From: Warburgia ugandensis
Lineage: Eukaryota; Streptophyta; Magnoliopsida; Canellales; Canellaceae
Reading direction: 5' to 3'
Assembly: GCA_035236585.1 (NCBI GenBank)
Contig: CP141132.1
Coordinates: forward strand, 19,505,945 to 19,569,944
DNA length: 64,000 bases
This document shows positions 1 through 13,140 of the stretch, one piece after another; position 1 is the stretch's first letter, and the number at the start of each line of letters is the position of its first letter. The notes below the pieces were generated by a model. It ran no database searches. It had not been told where the DNA came from and was given only the letters and a program-made list of their open reading frames with translations. The translations under genes and the position numbers were made by a program.

Positions 1-179
1 CCATATTTATAATTAGCGCTTTTGTCATGAGCTATATGGATTACTAAGTGAGCTATATGTGTGTACAAAGACTGCATGAATCAATATTGACTATCATAAA
101 AAATTGGTTTCATTGTGTATTAATTGTTAGAAATTGTAAAGAACTAATATAAAAGGTATATATATTTTGAATTAAAAAT

Positions 180-360
180 AATTTAGAAAGTCATTTAGTA
201 TAAATGACTTTAAAAAATGTTACTTTTAAAGCAGTTTAACAATAAATGACATTAAAAGTGGAGACTTTTAAAGTTGTTTATTTGTAAATGAAGTTGTTTA
301 GCACTAAATGGCTTTAAAAGTTGACATTATTAAAGTCATTTACACTAAATGACTTCTTTA
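180..360. repeat. CACTA subterminal repeats, left cluster
   Basis: Several degenerate copies of a unit reading AAAGTCATTTAGT and its reverse complement TAAATGACTTT occur within 180 bp, spaced 30-60 bp apart. The same unit, with TGACTTCAAAAG spelling, recurs at 9125-9244 and 13729-14200. Clusters like this next to the ends of CACTA elements bind the TNP1-type protein in well-studied members of the family; binding here is inferred. Positions 1-180 and 361-453 hold only AT-rich sequence with no other recognisable feature. Confidence 0.6.
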
Positions 361-453
361 TGTACAATCAAATATAACACAAAAAATGATCTACCAAATT
401 TACACTAATCATTATATAACATCTTTGATTTTTAGATAACAATTTACAAAAAT

Positions 454-3400
454 TGTGAATTATGTGAAATTAGTGTCAAAAGAAAACTATTTTGAAATTC
501 TCAATTTTTTAGATATAGAAAGTGAAAATTTAATAGACATCAAATATGATGGTAATACGTCAACATTGTGATTGTACTTGGGAAAACAATTCCAACAACA
601 CTAAGTATGTTGTAATTGAAATTCAAATGAATACGTTTTGATTTTCTTGAAAAGGGCAATTTGGTAATTTCACATAGTAGGCCCTACTTGCAAAAATTTG
701 AGAATTGAGTAGCTCTCATATATATTTTTACTATAATTATATAACTAAACGATTAAGTGGTAAAAATAATATAATTTTTAAGTGTAAAATTTTCCAAAAT
801 TAAATTTATTAAATAGACTAAAGGAGGAGTGGTTTTGATAATGGCACCACCTCCCTCTTAAAATATTTTTTTTAATTAAAAGAATTTGTAAATAAACATC
901 TTTAAAGTTAGTACCTTTTAAAGTTGTTTATTTCTAAATGACTTTGATAATGGCACCCCCTCTCTTAATGACCTAAAACCCAATGGAAACCCTTTCTCCT
1001 TCCACCAACAACCTCCCTTCGTTCAGTGCCCTCTCCAACAATAGAACTCCCACCTATGAGTTTTCTTTCTCCCAACCACTCCATCCCTCAGAAAGCCACA
1101 AGGAAACCAGAAAACCCCCTTTGATGAACTCTAATCGTCAATTCTAAAACCCTCCTCTTCGGCATCTTCTCATCGACCCACAACATGCCTCTGTGCAGAT
1201 CCTCACTAGCAAGCTTCCCTACTCAGACCTGCTACTGGAAAGCTCCCCTTCACCCTAATCACCCACCAAAAATGAGCAAAATCCCCTATCTTCTTCTCTG
1301 ATCTGGCCAATTAAACTCGAAAAACCCACAACCCTCTTTTAGTTGGATTCCTTTGTTGGTGATCGAAACAGCCACCGACCACCTGCGCATACCCGTCTTC
1401 CCCTTTCTCTACCTCTCATCTCCTTCCCATTTTTACCATTAATAATAAATCTGTAATCGTGAAATAGAGACGTTGGTTCCCACTTGATATAGGGGTTATG
1501 GCAGCTCAGATCTAAGATCAAAGCTGTTCATCTTGTCCATCCCATCTTCCAGAGCAAAACCCCCCAAACCATGCCATGATTGGCAGGGATTTGGTAGTGA
1601 TCCAAACTCTATGATGATGAATGGTTATGATTTAGTCATGGTGTGATGATCCAACAATGATCTAACACTTTTAGTGATCTATTGAACTGGAAATTGTGTT
1701 CTCATAGGTAGGATCTTCCACTAGATTGCTTTAAACTTTGATTTCTATTTTGTGCACATAGTAAATCAGAATTTTCTTGAAAATTTGTTAATTATTAACC
1801 TTAGTTACGTTGAAGAATGTTAGATATAGACTTGTAAAATGTTTAATTAGGAAATTAGGTTATGGTAATTTTTTATCTTTCATTAAATTATGAGATCTCG
1901 GTTTTTTACAGTTGATAACCATCAGATTTCTATTGAAAGCTCAGATAAAAAATACAAAGTAACTATTTTTACATAGTAGATAAAATTTGACTATAAGATT
2001 CTTTGAACATGTAGAATTCAACCATTCATACACAAATTAGAGTTGTGGATTTACTTTAAATTGTCAATACAAATTAAATTTATATATCTAGACCAAATTA
2101 GATTAGAACAAAGGTTAATAAACATTGATCTATACAACTTATAGTTTAAGAAGAAGATTTAAATGACTATATGTGGATCAAGACACTTGAATAAGTGGAT
2201 CCTAGTACGATCATAGGATAGATTGAAAGACTAGTTATAAACTAAGCCTTCAATTTAGAAGACTAATTAATAGCATTATATGTATATATCTTAGATTAAT
2301 TACATATCACAATGTAGAAGCTCATATCAATGATTTAAATTGTGGATCAATGTGCAGATCAATCACTTGTAGACATTGGTAAATCAAAACGGTTGATATC
2401 AAGTAGGTGGATTAAGATTGTTATCTTGGAAAAACTAAATCGTTGCTATGTTTTGATAAGAATGAATTAATGTGGATGGTGATTTATGTGTACTATCTTA
2501 AATTTTAAATGGAATCAAAGCAAGTGAAACTTAGTTATCTTCTTGTGACACATTTTACTTTATCAAATTGGAAATAGAATGATTGAACTTACACTTGAAA
2601 TTGCCATTATTGTCTAGTTATAGTGCCCGAATAAAAGAGTATGAACTACCCCTATTAGACTAGAACATATATATATATATGCCTATATCTAGTGGCACCT
2701 CTAAAAGTTAAAGTTAGTATGTAAACATAGGCTACTATTCAATCAAGCTACTGATTTAGACATCAAGACTAAACCATACATTAAAAACTTGTAGTGCTCC
2801 CTCTCTCAATTCAGTAGTGTAGATAGGTTAATTGAATTTGTAAATTAAATTAGTGCATTTTTAATCTTTTCATGTTGTATCATTGTCATCTTTGCTTATC
2901 TTCACTAAATATGTGTTTTAACTCTTTCTCATGAATGAATAAGAAATGCCATTGAATAAATCAAGAACAAATAACTCCATTTCAATTAGTCCTGTTTAAG
3001 AACAAAAGATGGGTGCATGTATGTGCTTAAGGACAAGTAGTAACTAAGTTCTCCAGCATATAAAGGGACTAAAACTAAAACAAATACATGCTTGCTTCTA
3101 CAGAAAATAGATGCACTTTCAAGTATGTGAAATGAGTAAACAATGATGCATGTGTATACTAGAACATGAACACTTTAGTGCTAGTTTCTTTAGGTTTAAA
3201 TTGAGAATATGGTAAGCCATCTTTTAAGAGGTAAAACACATGCAAATGTCAAAGAAGTGGAGGACTATCTTGAAGTACAAATTCCCACAAGTAAAATTGG
3301 AATTTGATGCCTAGGATCATGCCCCATTTGGGTGGTGTTTAGCCATGAGGAAAAAGCAAACAATGACGACATGACCTAGCTAACTAAGCAATACAAATCC

Positions 3401-4424
3401 TAAGGAAAAGTGACCTAAAGGTAACTTCATGAGGAGAATTAGTAAATGGCTTTATACCATTAGGCTAAAAGCTTTACATACTAAAGAAAATGAGTGAAAC
3501 AATACTATACCTAAGGGAATATAAACCCAACTAGAAGGCATTTTAAACTTGGCCTAGAGTAGACTAAAAGCATCTACCAACCTACCTAAAACTCTCAAAA
3601 CTAATAAATAGGTGGTCCAAGTACATGCTTGATCACCTTGATAAGAATGACTTATAATGCATTTCTAGAAATGAGTATGAACAATCTGCAACAAGACATA
3701 CATGCAAGTTTAACTTGAGCGTGTGTTTAACCTAATCGGAATTTGTTATGGAATGAGTAATTTCCCAATTACTTCAATTATATAAATCATGAACTACATG
3801 CCAAAATAACAACCTTTTTCCACCTACACAAGTGTAAGCTTGTTGAGATATTGTAATTGTTTACAATATCTCATATTTGAAGAACTAGAATAGAAGGACA
3901 AACAAGTTGAGTCAAGGACATGAAAGCAACTCCAGGGTAGTAATTATAGCAAATTGGAATTTTCAGTATCTAAATAGTGAGCCTCATATCTTGGGATTTA
4001 ATTTATGAGTTATTAGAGAAGCTGTTTGTATATTTACTTTGATGTATTAGACTCATTTTTATTTAGTGGAATGTATTGTGATGTGGTTGTGACTGGAGGT
4101 TTTGGGATGTGATAAGTTGTATGTATTTGTTTTGAAAACAATGAAAATTTATTTGTATTGTCTATTAGGTGTTTTGCATCCATGCTCTAAATGCGCATAT
4201 GTCCAAAAAATAGAGAAAACTTTGCCAAATTTTTGGTAGGAATGAGATACTTATTCTATTATATAATCCTTGTGTTTATTATAGAAATAACACTTGGGAT
4301 TTTCAAAAACACTCTTTAATGAACAAAATCTTTTGCTGCTTTATTTTTTAAAGAAACTTTCAAACAAGGGACCTTGCATTTTGAAAAGTATTTAAAAAGC
4401 ATTATAGAAACTCAGGGTGTCACA
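454..4424 (+). mobile_element. Long solo LTR (copy C), start uncertain
   Basis: The 3' end is GGGTGTCACA at 4415-4424, matching the ends of the LTRs at 26507-31620 and 51636-54906. The first 500 bp match the start of the 51636 copy (shared stretch around TAGACATCAAAT at 533-544, then TTTGATAATGGCACC near 833 and 943). The start is put at a TGTGAA at 454 by alignment with that copy. The flanks are A-rich on both sides, so the target duplication cannot be judged. No reading frame of note and no internal retrotransposon domain is present. Polypyrimidine leader-like sequence lies at 970-1300, and a perfect hairpin 552 bp before the 3' end. Because it carries only LTR sequence I call it a solo LTR, produced by recombination between two LTRs. 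Confidence 0.55.
3845..3872. other. Perfect hairpin in solo LTR C
   Basis: GAGATATTGTAA and TTACAATATCTC form 12-bp perfect arms around a 4-nt loop. The same arms occur in the related LTRs at 9666-9701 and 31187-31222 with different loops. The position, 400-550 bp before the LTR 3' end, suggests a role in the LTR transcript, for example near the R/U5 boundary; that role is inference. Confidence 0.75.
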
Positions 4425-4720
4425 AAAAAACAAAGGAGACTCTGCCAATTTGTTAGAAATGTAGGGATAATTTCTCTAAAAATCCTGACTTTTAGAAAAG
4501 AAACATGACACTCGAGATTTTTAAATGGCAATTTGCCTAATAGTGTTTAAGAACAAAAGATGGGTGTGTGTATGTGCTTGAGGACAAGTGGTAACTAAAT
4601 TCTTATGAATGACAGGTGGTCCTAGTACACGCTTGATCATTTTGATAAGAATGACTTATAACACATTTTTAGAAATGCACATGACTAAGACGTGACAAGA
4701 CATATATATAGACTTACTAG
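4425..4720 (+). repeat. Rearranged duplicate of solo LTR C segments
   Basis: Pieces of the neighbouring LTR reappear in shortened order: 4547-4600 matches 2996-3050, 4613-4705 matches 3610-3705, and 4440-4530 resembles the last part of the LTR family (compare 54726-54790). This is either a second, deleted LTR copy or a product of unequal exchange. From 4721 to 5134 the sequence is AT-rich without a recognisable gene, apart from two copies of a 32-bp unit at 4850-4882 and 4896-4927. Confidence 0.5.
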
Positions 4721-5134
4721 TAAATGCTTTAAGATGTATCTCTTGATTGTTGAATGGTAGTTGTAGTTGCTTAAATAAAGCTAGAATGTTTCAATCATGT
4801 TTATATGAGTGCAAATGAATGTGTATGTAGATGTGCTATTTCATGACTAGAATCATACAAGTCAACATTGCTTTACTTATATCCTGATTTATGTAGAATC
4901 ATGCAAGTTAACATTGCTTTACTTATAATCATGCAAATTAGTTTCTAGGTTTAGTTTTAGGAAAGTTTCATTTTAGAAATATCTATTCTTTAGAAAGTTT
5001 CTATTTTCATGCATGTCTTATCTGATTTGCTTTCAGTTTGTTTGCCACATATGTCATCTTGGTTTGGTTTTTTAAATGAATTACATGGCCTTTTTTTTTA
5101 TGTCATTGTTCTAATATCATTGTGTTCTTTGCAG

Positions 5135-6960
5135 TAATGATGGAATGAGAAGAACATCAAAATAAAGATTATGGCCACAATGAAGAGCATGAACAAGAGG
5201 CCAACATGACCACTACAAAAAGAAAGGGCAGAGAGCGAACAACAATGTAAAAGGTTATCAAGAGAAAGTCTAAGGGAATTAAAGAAATTGTCCAGTACAA
5301 TAGTAGAAGGCAAGAGATTGGTGAGAGTGCACTTGCTTATAGTAGTTTCCTTTTCTCTATAGTAAGAAGCATGGTTCCTATCACATCTGAGGGTTGGAGA
5401 TTTGTGCCATCCTCAACAAAAGATTCAATATGGGAAATGGTGAAGGTATGTAAACATTAAGTACATATATTATATAAATTATTACTTACCTTATTTTTCA
5501 AATATAGTAATATGTTGTGTACAATTTGCAAATTGTCTTTCACATTCTGGATGACAAGAAGATTCATGTTATATAAGGAGTTGGTCAGCAATGGAGAAAA
5601 TGGAAGAACTACCTTGTTCCCAATTACATAGCTCCAAATGTCAATGACACATCAAGGCTATACATGGTGTCTTCCATTTATCTGACATTATTGAATAGGA
5701 GATCTAGAATGCTTTTGTATAGAACTTTAGCTCCACCAAATTTGAGGTATGTGCAGAAACAATGTTTCATTTAATTAATTACATGTAATATCTTATTATT
5801 GCACTTGATCACGCATGTACAAATGTGCAGGCAAAGAGTGCAAGGGGAAGAAAGGTGCATGAAACAAATATGCAGCACCACTTGTCCAAGTTGGGCTATG
5901 CTCGTTTAGAAGAGTGTGAAGTAAGCATTTGTGATCATTTATCCCTTTCAATTTAATGCCACTATAGTTATATACATGTTTTCTCTAACTATAGTGTCTT
6001 TGCTTGATAGCAAAAGAAAGTTGGGACTACAGAACCCATTGATCACTCCATCCTTTGGAAGATGGTGCATTCAATGGGCTATATTAGCAACAAGTTCTCA
6101 GATGAAAGTACTATGCAAATTGCTTCTCGCATAGTAAGTGGTTCTGCCTGTCTATAAATTTTATACAATCAAGTAGATTACATGATCATCCCTTTCTAAT
6201 TAAATTTTTCAAGACATTCTTATGCAAGAAAGCACTACTACAGGGACTCTAAGTAGCACTACAGCCAATGAGGACATCTTGTATAGGGCTGGGCAATAAG
6301 AAGGACTACCCTAGTCTAGTTAGGGGCATGGGTCATGGTGTTGTTCCTTCTAAATTCTTTGATAAAGGATGTTTACCTAAAGTTCAAGATGATGAGGAGG
6401 CCTACAATGAACTTGTTGAGAAAATAAAGACCGATATACTAGTCAGTTGTGTGAGGGAGGTTTGATGATTGTTATTCCATCCCCTGCTCATAATTTTTGA
6501 AGTGCCCCTGTACCTCCATCAAATGTGAGCTACAGCTCCCTAACAAAAGAAGATGATCAACAACATCTGGCACCCCTTGAAAAGGAAATTCCTATCAAGG
6601 AGGTATATGTATAGACAAAACTAGAAAATTTCATTGTCCTTCTATAATAATTCTCTATGTCAACCTCTCTATTTGTTTATTTGATTTGCAAGTGGGTCAA
6701 TGCCTGTTGGCCTTGCATTCCCATCAGAACACCATGGCAGTTGGTTCATGCAATGAGAATGAATCAAACATTTTGCACAGAATTAGTATGACACCACATA
6801 TTAAGCAGCTGTCCATTACTAAGGCTTTGAATGCTAATACCCACCTACCATTCGATTTAGAAATGGAAAATATTATAGTTGTTGGGTAGGAAGTTGCATA
6901 TCACATCGATTGGCCAGAGGCACTATTCATTCCCTTAGAATCCACAGAATGTATCTTATT
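5135..6960 (+). pseudogene. TNP1-like CACTA accessory protein (plant Ptta/En/Spm family), broken but with exon structure
   Basis: Exon-like blocks can be read in order. 5135-5445 encodes basic KRK motifs, then GWRFVPSSTKDSIWEMVK before a GTATGT donor. 5508-5745 contains GQQWRKWKNYLVPNY. 5831-5920 ends LSKLGYARLEECE at a GTAAGC donor. 6011-6133 contains DHSILWKMVHSMGYI. 6214-6465 contains NEDILYRA and YPSLVRGMGHGVVPSKFF. 6686-6960 contains a C-terminal domain with VAYHIDWPEALF. This order and these motifs fit the TNP1-type protein that binds CACTA subterminal repeats. Breaks: stops at 5248-5250 and around 5574, a frameshift near 6288, and phase problems at two junctions. It is not functional. 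The intron positions are inferred from GT/AG signals and frame changes. Confidence 0.75.
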
Positions 6961-7194
6961 ATACTACCTTCCTCATCAATATTTTTTTAGCCAGAGACCT
7001 CAATTAATTGTTTAATTAACTTTATACTATTAATCAGCAACAACATGTGGCACCAAGATTGGCCACCTTTCCAGTGTCACCTGTTGTTGTTGCATCAATG
7101 AAATAGGTACTTGTATATATCTTTGTTTTTTTTTCATCATAAATTAGGTCCTCTTCATTGATTAAGATTATTTAGCTAAATTTTTTTACTTCTT

Positions 7195-8250
7195 TTATAG
7201 TAGCCATTTAAGGAGTGTGTGGAAGTCTCACCTAACATGCCTTGATCCCTAAGGTTAATTTATGGTCTCATCAATTACGATATGACAATCAACCTTATAT
7301 GAATCAAGTAGGGAGTGCTTGTCGAGGACATTGTTGAAGTGTCACTTATGGCAGAGAACCTATTACAAGTTTGCCTATGGGATCAACTCGAGTACCCTCA
7401 CATGCTCCTACATGGGGTATTTGTACATACTTGCTTATCAAATATTTGAAATCTAAATATTATATTTTCATGGTATGGGTAATAATTTTTTCTTTTATAC
7501 AACTTCTTGAATGATGGGAATAGCCTTTTTGAGGGTGAGGGTATAGTTTACCAATTCCTTAACTTTGGCATCATTTTTGGAGCAAAGGGACAATGGCTAA
7601 TAAAGAGGCATGTTTGGATGTGCATGATATGCATGCTTCCTTTTTTAATTCTTGTGGATCACACATCTGTCCCTCCCTCATATAAATTATAAATAAGCAT
7701 TTATTTTTTTCATATGTTATGTGTAGATAAGAAATTTATTATTCATCTATAATGCATTTAAAATTTAAATTTGTAGGCTTTGGTTTGAATGGGCTAATAT
7801 CTCCTAGATTGTACAACCACCAAAAGTCACTTAAAAGAATGTCAAGGTATATGAAATAGTTAATTACTCTAAGTTACCACTAATTAAACCTACATTATTA
7901 CAAATGATATTTATGGGTTCTTTTTTGTTGTCCTTATTTCATAGTGCCCTAAACAACAATCTAATTGAAAGTGTAGGTATTATGTCCTAAGATACACGAG
8001 GACCCTCATATTCTATAGTATTTATGTCTCTCATTTTAAAAAGTTAGAACACTTTTTACTTTTCATAATCTTATATTTTTCTACAGTTTTTATGGATCTA
8101 GCTCAAAAGTTTGAGCTTAATTAAATATGTTATATTTTAGGCTACTATGCTTTCTGAGTGGGCAAATAAAAAGAGTTACTCTAGAGTAAATTTCAATGAA
8201 ATATGAACTAAATGGGCTAAGTATGTAATGAGTTTCAATTAGATCAGTTG
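7195..8250 (+). pseudogene. ULP1-like (C48) cysteine protease domain, decayed
   Basis: Downstream of the TNP1 block, and probably part of the same transcription unit, short blocks resemble the ULP1-type domain found after TNP1 in some plant CACTA and Mutator elements. 7315-7400 reads VLVEDIVEVSLMAENLLQ, like the helical lead-in. 7969-7999 reads KCRYYVLRYTR, matching the segment that carries the catalytic cysteine (TGT at 7972-7974) followed by a YY/V pattern. 8190-8240 reads NEI, a stop, then TKWAKYVMSFN, like the C-terminal helix. The histidine and aspartate of the triad could not be placed, and several stops and shifts separate the blocks. Family assignment rests on short motifs only. From 8251 to 8690 the sequence is AT-rich, with no gene seen. 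Confidence 0.5.
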
Positions 8251-8689
8251 GAGTAACTACATGAACCTGAAATACATAATAAAGTATTTTTTTAATTCAC
8301 TTGCGTGTGTTATTTTAGATTTTATTATTTTCTTTGATATATATATATATTAACCGATGAATGAGTGGAAATTTGGAGTGTAGGAATAAATGAGTATGGA
8401 CGAAGTGAATTTGGAGCTTGTACATGAAGTGAATATGTGGCATTTGGTTTTCAATATATTTATTGAATTTTATAATTTTATGAGATGAAGAATGAGAGGG
8501 TTACTTAGAGTATGGAAGTAAATGAAAATGTGTATGGATTTACAAATGAAATGAAGGTGGATGTTATAAATAATGCATGTGTTGTAGTTTCTTTTGTAAA
8601 TTATTTTTAGGATAGATGTGGATGGATAATGATGAGCTTGGATGCTTAGTACCCATTATGGATGTATTAGGTGTTATATTGTAAGAACG

Positions 8690-9080
8690 ATTCGGTGTAT
8701 TAAGAAAGATGTTAATGCATTGTAGTGGATGTTGGTTTTTCATGTTTGTAGAGATTGAAGTATTAGGTGTATATGATGTTTATTTTTCATATTTATAAAG
8801 ATTGTTTGAAGTATCAAGTGTATAGAATGTTTGTTATTCAACACATACATAGGTGGTAATACATCAAGAAAGATGTGGATGCATTGTAGTGCATGTTGCT
8901 ATTCATGTTTATGGAGATTGAAGTATTAGGTGTTTATGATGTTTTTTATCAGATGTATATAGGTGGTATTGTATCAAGAAGTGGATGCATGTTGTATTGG
9001 AACAGGTTTTGAATGTTTATAAATATTGTTTGAGTATCAAGTATACATAGGATGTTTGTTATTCAATTGTATACAGGTGG
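8690..9080 (+). repeat. Degenerate tandem repeat, about 162-bp period
   Basis: The stretch starting near 8707 (AAGATGTTAATGCATTGTAG) is repeated near 8869 (AAGATGTGGATGCATTGTAG) and in shortened form near 8980. Each copy continues through a GAGATTGAAGTATTAGGTGT segment and then a TATAGGTGGTA segment. It lies between the coding part and the right subterminal repeats of the CACTA element. No reading frame spans it. Confidence 0.6.
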
Positions 9081-9124
9081 AAGTGCTTAGATACAAAATT
9101 AAAAAAAATAAAAATAAAAATAAA

Positions 9125-9244
9125 AATTTGAAGTCGTTTAGGTTTAAGCAACTTCAAAAGTCTGGACTTTTGAGGGTGTTTAGTGTAAGTGACTTCAAAA
9201 TTCAATTAAAAAGGTTGGGCTTTTGAAGTCGCTCAAGTAAAGAC
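9125..9244. repeat. CACTA subterminal repeats, right cluster, first part
   Basis: Units of the form CAACTTCAAAAGTC, AAGTGACTTC and TTTTGAAGTCGCT lie in both orientations. The cluster is interrupted at 9245 by a minus-strand LTR and continues at 13729, so the LTR landed inside the repeat cluster. Confidence 0.7.
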
Positions 9245-9665
9245 TGTGATGATGCGGGTTTTTGTAATACATTTTGTAATATAATTTTCAAAGACAAGGC
9301 CCTTATTGGTAAAAAAAATTTGCAAACAATGCAGCAAAAATTCTTTTCTTTTAAATTCGTTTGTAACAAAACCCAAGTCTCACCTCAAGGTACATAATAC
9401 ATATAGACATTTTGTATAAAATAAATTTTTATTAAATAATAGGAATCATCTAGTAGTTCACTCTTACACAGCCCATGTATTATAATTACAAACCATTGCC
9501 CAAATTACATAATCCAAATTTCAAACCTCACCGTACATTAAAAACTCTCAATACAATACATTGCTCTCAAATAAAAATACATGTCTTCAAGGGGCATACC
9601 CTGATTGATTATTTTCCTCAACTTTGCTACCGTCTTGACCTCCTAATTTTCCTTCTCTATTTTTG

Positions 9666-9701
9666 AGATATTGTAAACATTCAAACATTTACAATATCTA
9701 A
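9666..9701. other. Hairpin in solo LTR B
   Basis: GAGATATTGTAAA pairs with TTTACAATATCT around a 10-nt loop; only the outermost pair is lost. It is the inverted counterpart of the hairpin at 31187-31222 and lies 421 bp from the LTR 3' end. Confidence 0.75.
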
Positions 9702-12700
9702 GCAAGTTATGCTTGGTAGGGGATACAAAAATATACTACTTCACTAATATAAGAATACATACCTCAGTCATCATTCCATCAAAGTTATCTACTCATGAGT
9801 TATTTCAACATAGAGTATATACATTATTAATGTAGTATAGGATAAATCCATTAAAATAGTGAAAATTGCTCAAAACTTGTTCCTTCCCCTGGTTATATAC
9901 TCCACTTATGAGATCCATATTCAACCAATTCTCATACGATGATTTTCTTTCTAGGAACTCATGTAGCGGAATATTTTCTATGCCCTATCCTTAGGGTTTC
10001 CTTAGTCTACACAGCTCATTACTTTCACCTCATTTGATTAGATCACTAGATTGGATCAGTTGAATTGGATCATGGGCTTGGATCACTTAGTTGGATTATG
10101 TTATTAGATCATTATTATGCTAAGGTACCAAGTATACTTGTATCATGAAGGTCTATAATTCTAGACAAAAGATCATGTATGTATACACATGAATCTCTAA
10201 TACATTCTTGTACATCCACTTACCTCAAAGTGGTATCATGGTCTTAATTCATACATCTCAAGTAGTATTCACTCCATATTGTCCATCATGGTCTTGATTC
10301 ATATATCTATCAAACCATACGTATAAAGTTATTCCCATATACAAATATTCTTTCTACATGTATTTAGGTTATCCTATGAGGGATGTCCTAACTTTCCTTG
10401 AATCATATATGATCAAGGTTTCAATCCTTCTAAGTTCACAATCTACACTATTAAGTAAAATCATAGAACAATACTACAATCTACATTATATTTATTTTCT
10501 TTTTTGTTTATGATCCTTCAAGATCTTGCTTGGATCTTGTTTGATCTTCCTTATCTTATTTATAATTTTTAGTAAGATTAGATGATTTACTAACCTTTTA
10601 TGCTCTTATTATTATTACTTAACCAGTTAATGTTTTACTGGTTAAGGATAGCTTATTCCATTCTAAGTCTAGACAGTGTCTCTTATGCCAAATTAGCTAA
10701 GGTTTATTAGTTGAATGGTTGAACACAAAGTGGTTACTTCAATCCTCATGTAAGGAGGCATTTAGACCTCACAAACATCATTGGAAGGTGGGGGAAGAGT
10801 GAGGCTCTATTAGAGAACTCCCTTAACCACCATGTTCATCATCCATTAGGGTGACCTTAACTCAACCTTTCATAAGGTTCCTATAAGCATTTTAACCATA
10901 AGTACTCTTTCTAATTGATTTTAATTAAATCCATGAACATTTAAATCCATAAACTAACTATAGCCCTTACTATCATTAAGTCAATGTCATTCATTCCATG
11001 TAAATGTCCTTCAACTCTAATTTTATTTAATTACATTTTCAATGTAATTTTCATAACATAAACATTAAAGCATAAATAAATAAATAAATCTACAATTAAA
11101 TCTACTAAGCAATAAATGACAATTATAATAACATTCAATAATTCAAATGAAAATCTAACATGCCATAACTATTCATCATGATCCAATGGCCATTATTTAT
11201 TTTTCATCTCTTTTGGGGTTTAGATCTTGATCTTTTCATTTTCCTTTTGGTCTAATACATCGTCTTGATGTGATTTCATTATTAGATCATTGATGCATCT
11301 CATCAAATGACCTAATCTTTCTTGATCCAACTAATTAAGAAAATCTTAAGTCATTTTATCCAATTTAAGGGCATAGATCTTAATCTATCCCAATCACCAC
11401 CATCCAGTCCATAAATCCATATGATATTAATTTCAGATCTTCATCAAAACACATCCAAACTATCCAATCATCCTTGATCATTACCACTCATTTTTATGGA
11501 TCTTACTACTTTTAAGGCTAGATCTCTTAATTAAACATAGATTAGTCACTTATAACTATTGATTCCATGTTTCAAAATCATAAGATCATCAATGGATCAA
11601 AATTATATAGTTTGATCATTCTAAATTTCACTAATCATAAGAATTAGTAACACTTTTCTTTATTAATAGAATTTTATATGCATTAAAACATAAATTTTCT
11701 AGGCTCATTAGGTTCTACTCATCAAAAGGAATCCAGCCCAACTTCCCAATCTCAATTTAGAGTTAAATTGAGATCAAAATTGGGATTTTAAGATTTCAAC
11801 CCGTTTTAAGGGCTGAATTTTGATCTTATTATTTTTGTTTATTTACTTGATTTAGAAAACCATAAATTTTACTGTGGTCATTGTCCTTAGGGTTTTGGGA
11901 TCCTCTAAACCCATCCATTAGTTCAGATTTCTATTTTGGGATCATCTTGATCATGATTCAAGGTTGTTAGTATGGATTTTTATTATTATCACAACCAATT
12001 ACAATTTAAAACATGCATTTCATAAGTTTTGTAGCTTACACAAGTGACAAGGAATCTACAAAAAGTTTCAGATATAAAATCAGAGCTATATTGAGCTCTT
12101 AATTGTAAAACCAAGATTCTAGTTCAAAATTTGGACTTGGCTTATAGGTGCGGGGACAACCAGTGGCCCACCCTCATTACTGCCTATTCTAGGTAGTCGG
12201 GCAGAGGTGACCGACTATAGGCCCGACGGTCCAGATCTGGACTGTCGGATCACCCATGGTCGAATCTCCTCCATCCTTAACTATCAGTGGCCCAAATTTT
12301 ATCTCCTAGGGTTTTTGGGCCCCAGGAATCCATCCAATGGCTCAGAAATTTCATCTAAGCCATCCAAGATGGTGGATCTCAACCTTGTTGCCGGATCCAT
12401 CATCTCCGATGGATCAACGGCTGGGGAGATCTCCTAGAGGTCGGAAAACATAACCTAACTACGGGAATAGAAAGAGGAGAGGGAGATGCACCTACTTGTG
12501 CTAGTCTGGTGAAGAGAGGGTCACCAGAGAAGAAGAATTTAAGCCAGAGAAATATAAGAAACCCTAAACGCCAAAAAAATACAGATGTTGATTGCTCTAT
12601 TGCTGTTGCTGGAGATGGGAGTGATAACTTGGGGCTTTTGTAGATCACCCCTCCCTAAAGCGATTCAACGGTTCTAGATCAAGTTTTAACAGCAAGATTA

Positions 12701-13127
12701 GCCAGAATAAGTAGGATCGACAATCAGAGATGGTACCCAGTACCATTTTTATCTTCATTTTGATTTTCCCAGCAATCCAAGATGTGGATCATACAAATTT
12801 CTTGGGGCTTTTGTAGATCTCCTCAGTATGGATAGATCCAATAGTTAAGATTGAAAGTTAAGGGCTGGAAATGGATGGCTAATTCAAATAGGGTTTTTTA
12901 GGCAAAAACCCTAGTTCATCAAGGATGACATGTCCTTGGATGCGCCTTGATAATAGACATGAATTGTTTGTCAGGTGTGTCTGTGGACACTCTCCTAGGG
13001 GAAGTGAGAGAAAGAAGAAAAAAAGAAAATTTTGAGGAAGATTGGGGAGGGTTTTGGAACTGTGATTTTAAGGCATGGTAGAGAACCTTGTGACAAATAT
13101 TAGGAAACTTTTTAGGATTTTTATGAG

Positions 13128-13140
13128 CTATTTATAGGGA
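13128..13140 (-). promoter_or_regulatory. TATA box of solo LTR B
   Basis: On the minus strand CCCTATAAATAGC lies about 590 bp into the LTR. The relatives have CTATAAATACACC at 27058 and CTATAAATATACCC at 62326, so a TATA at this relative position is a family feature. Transcription today is not shown. Confidence 0.5.
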
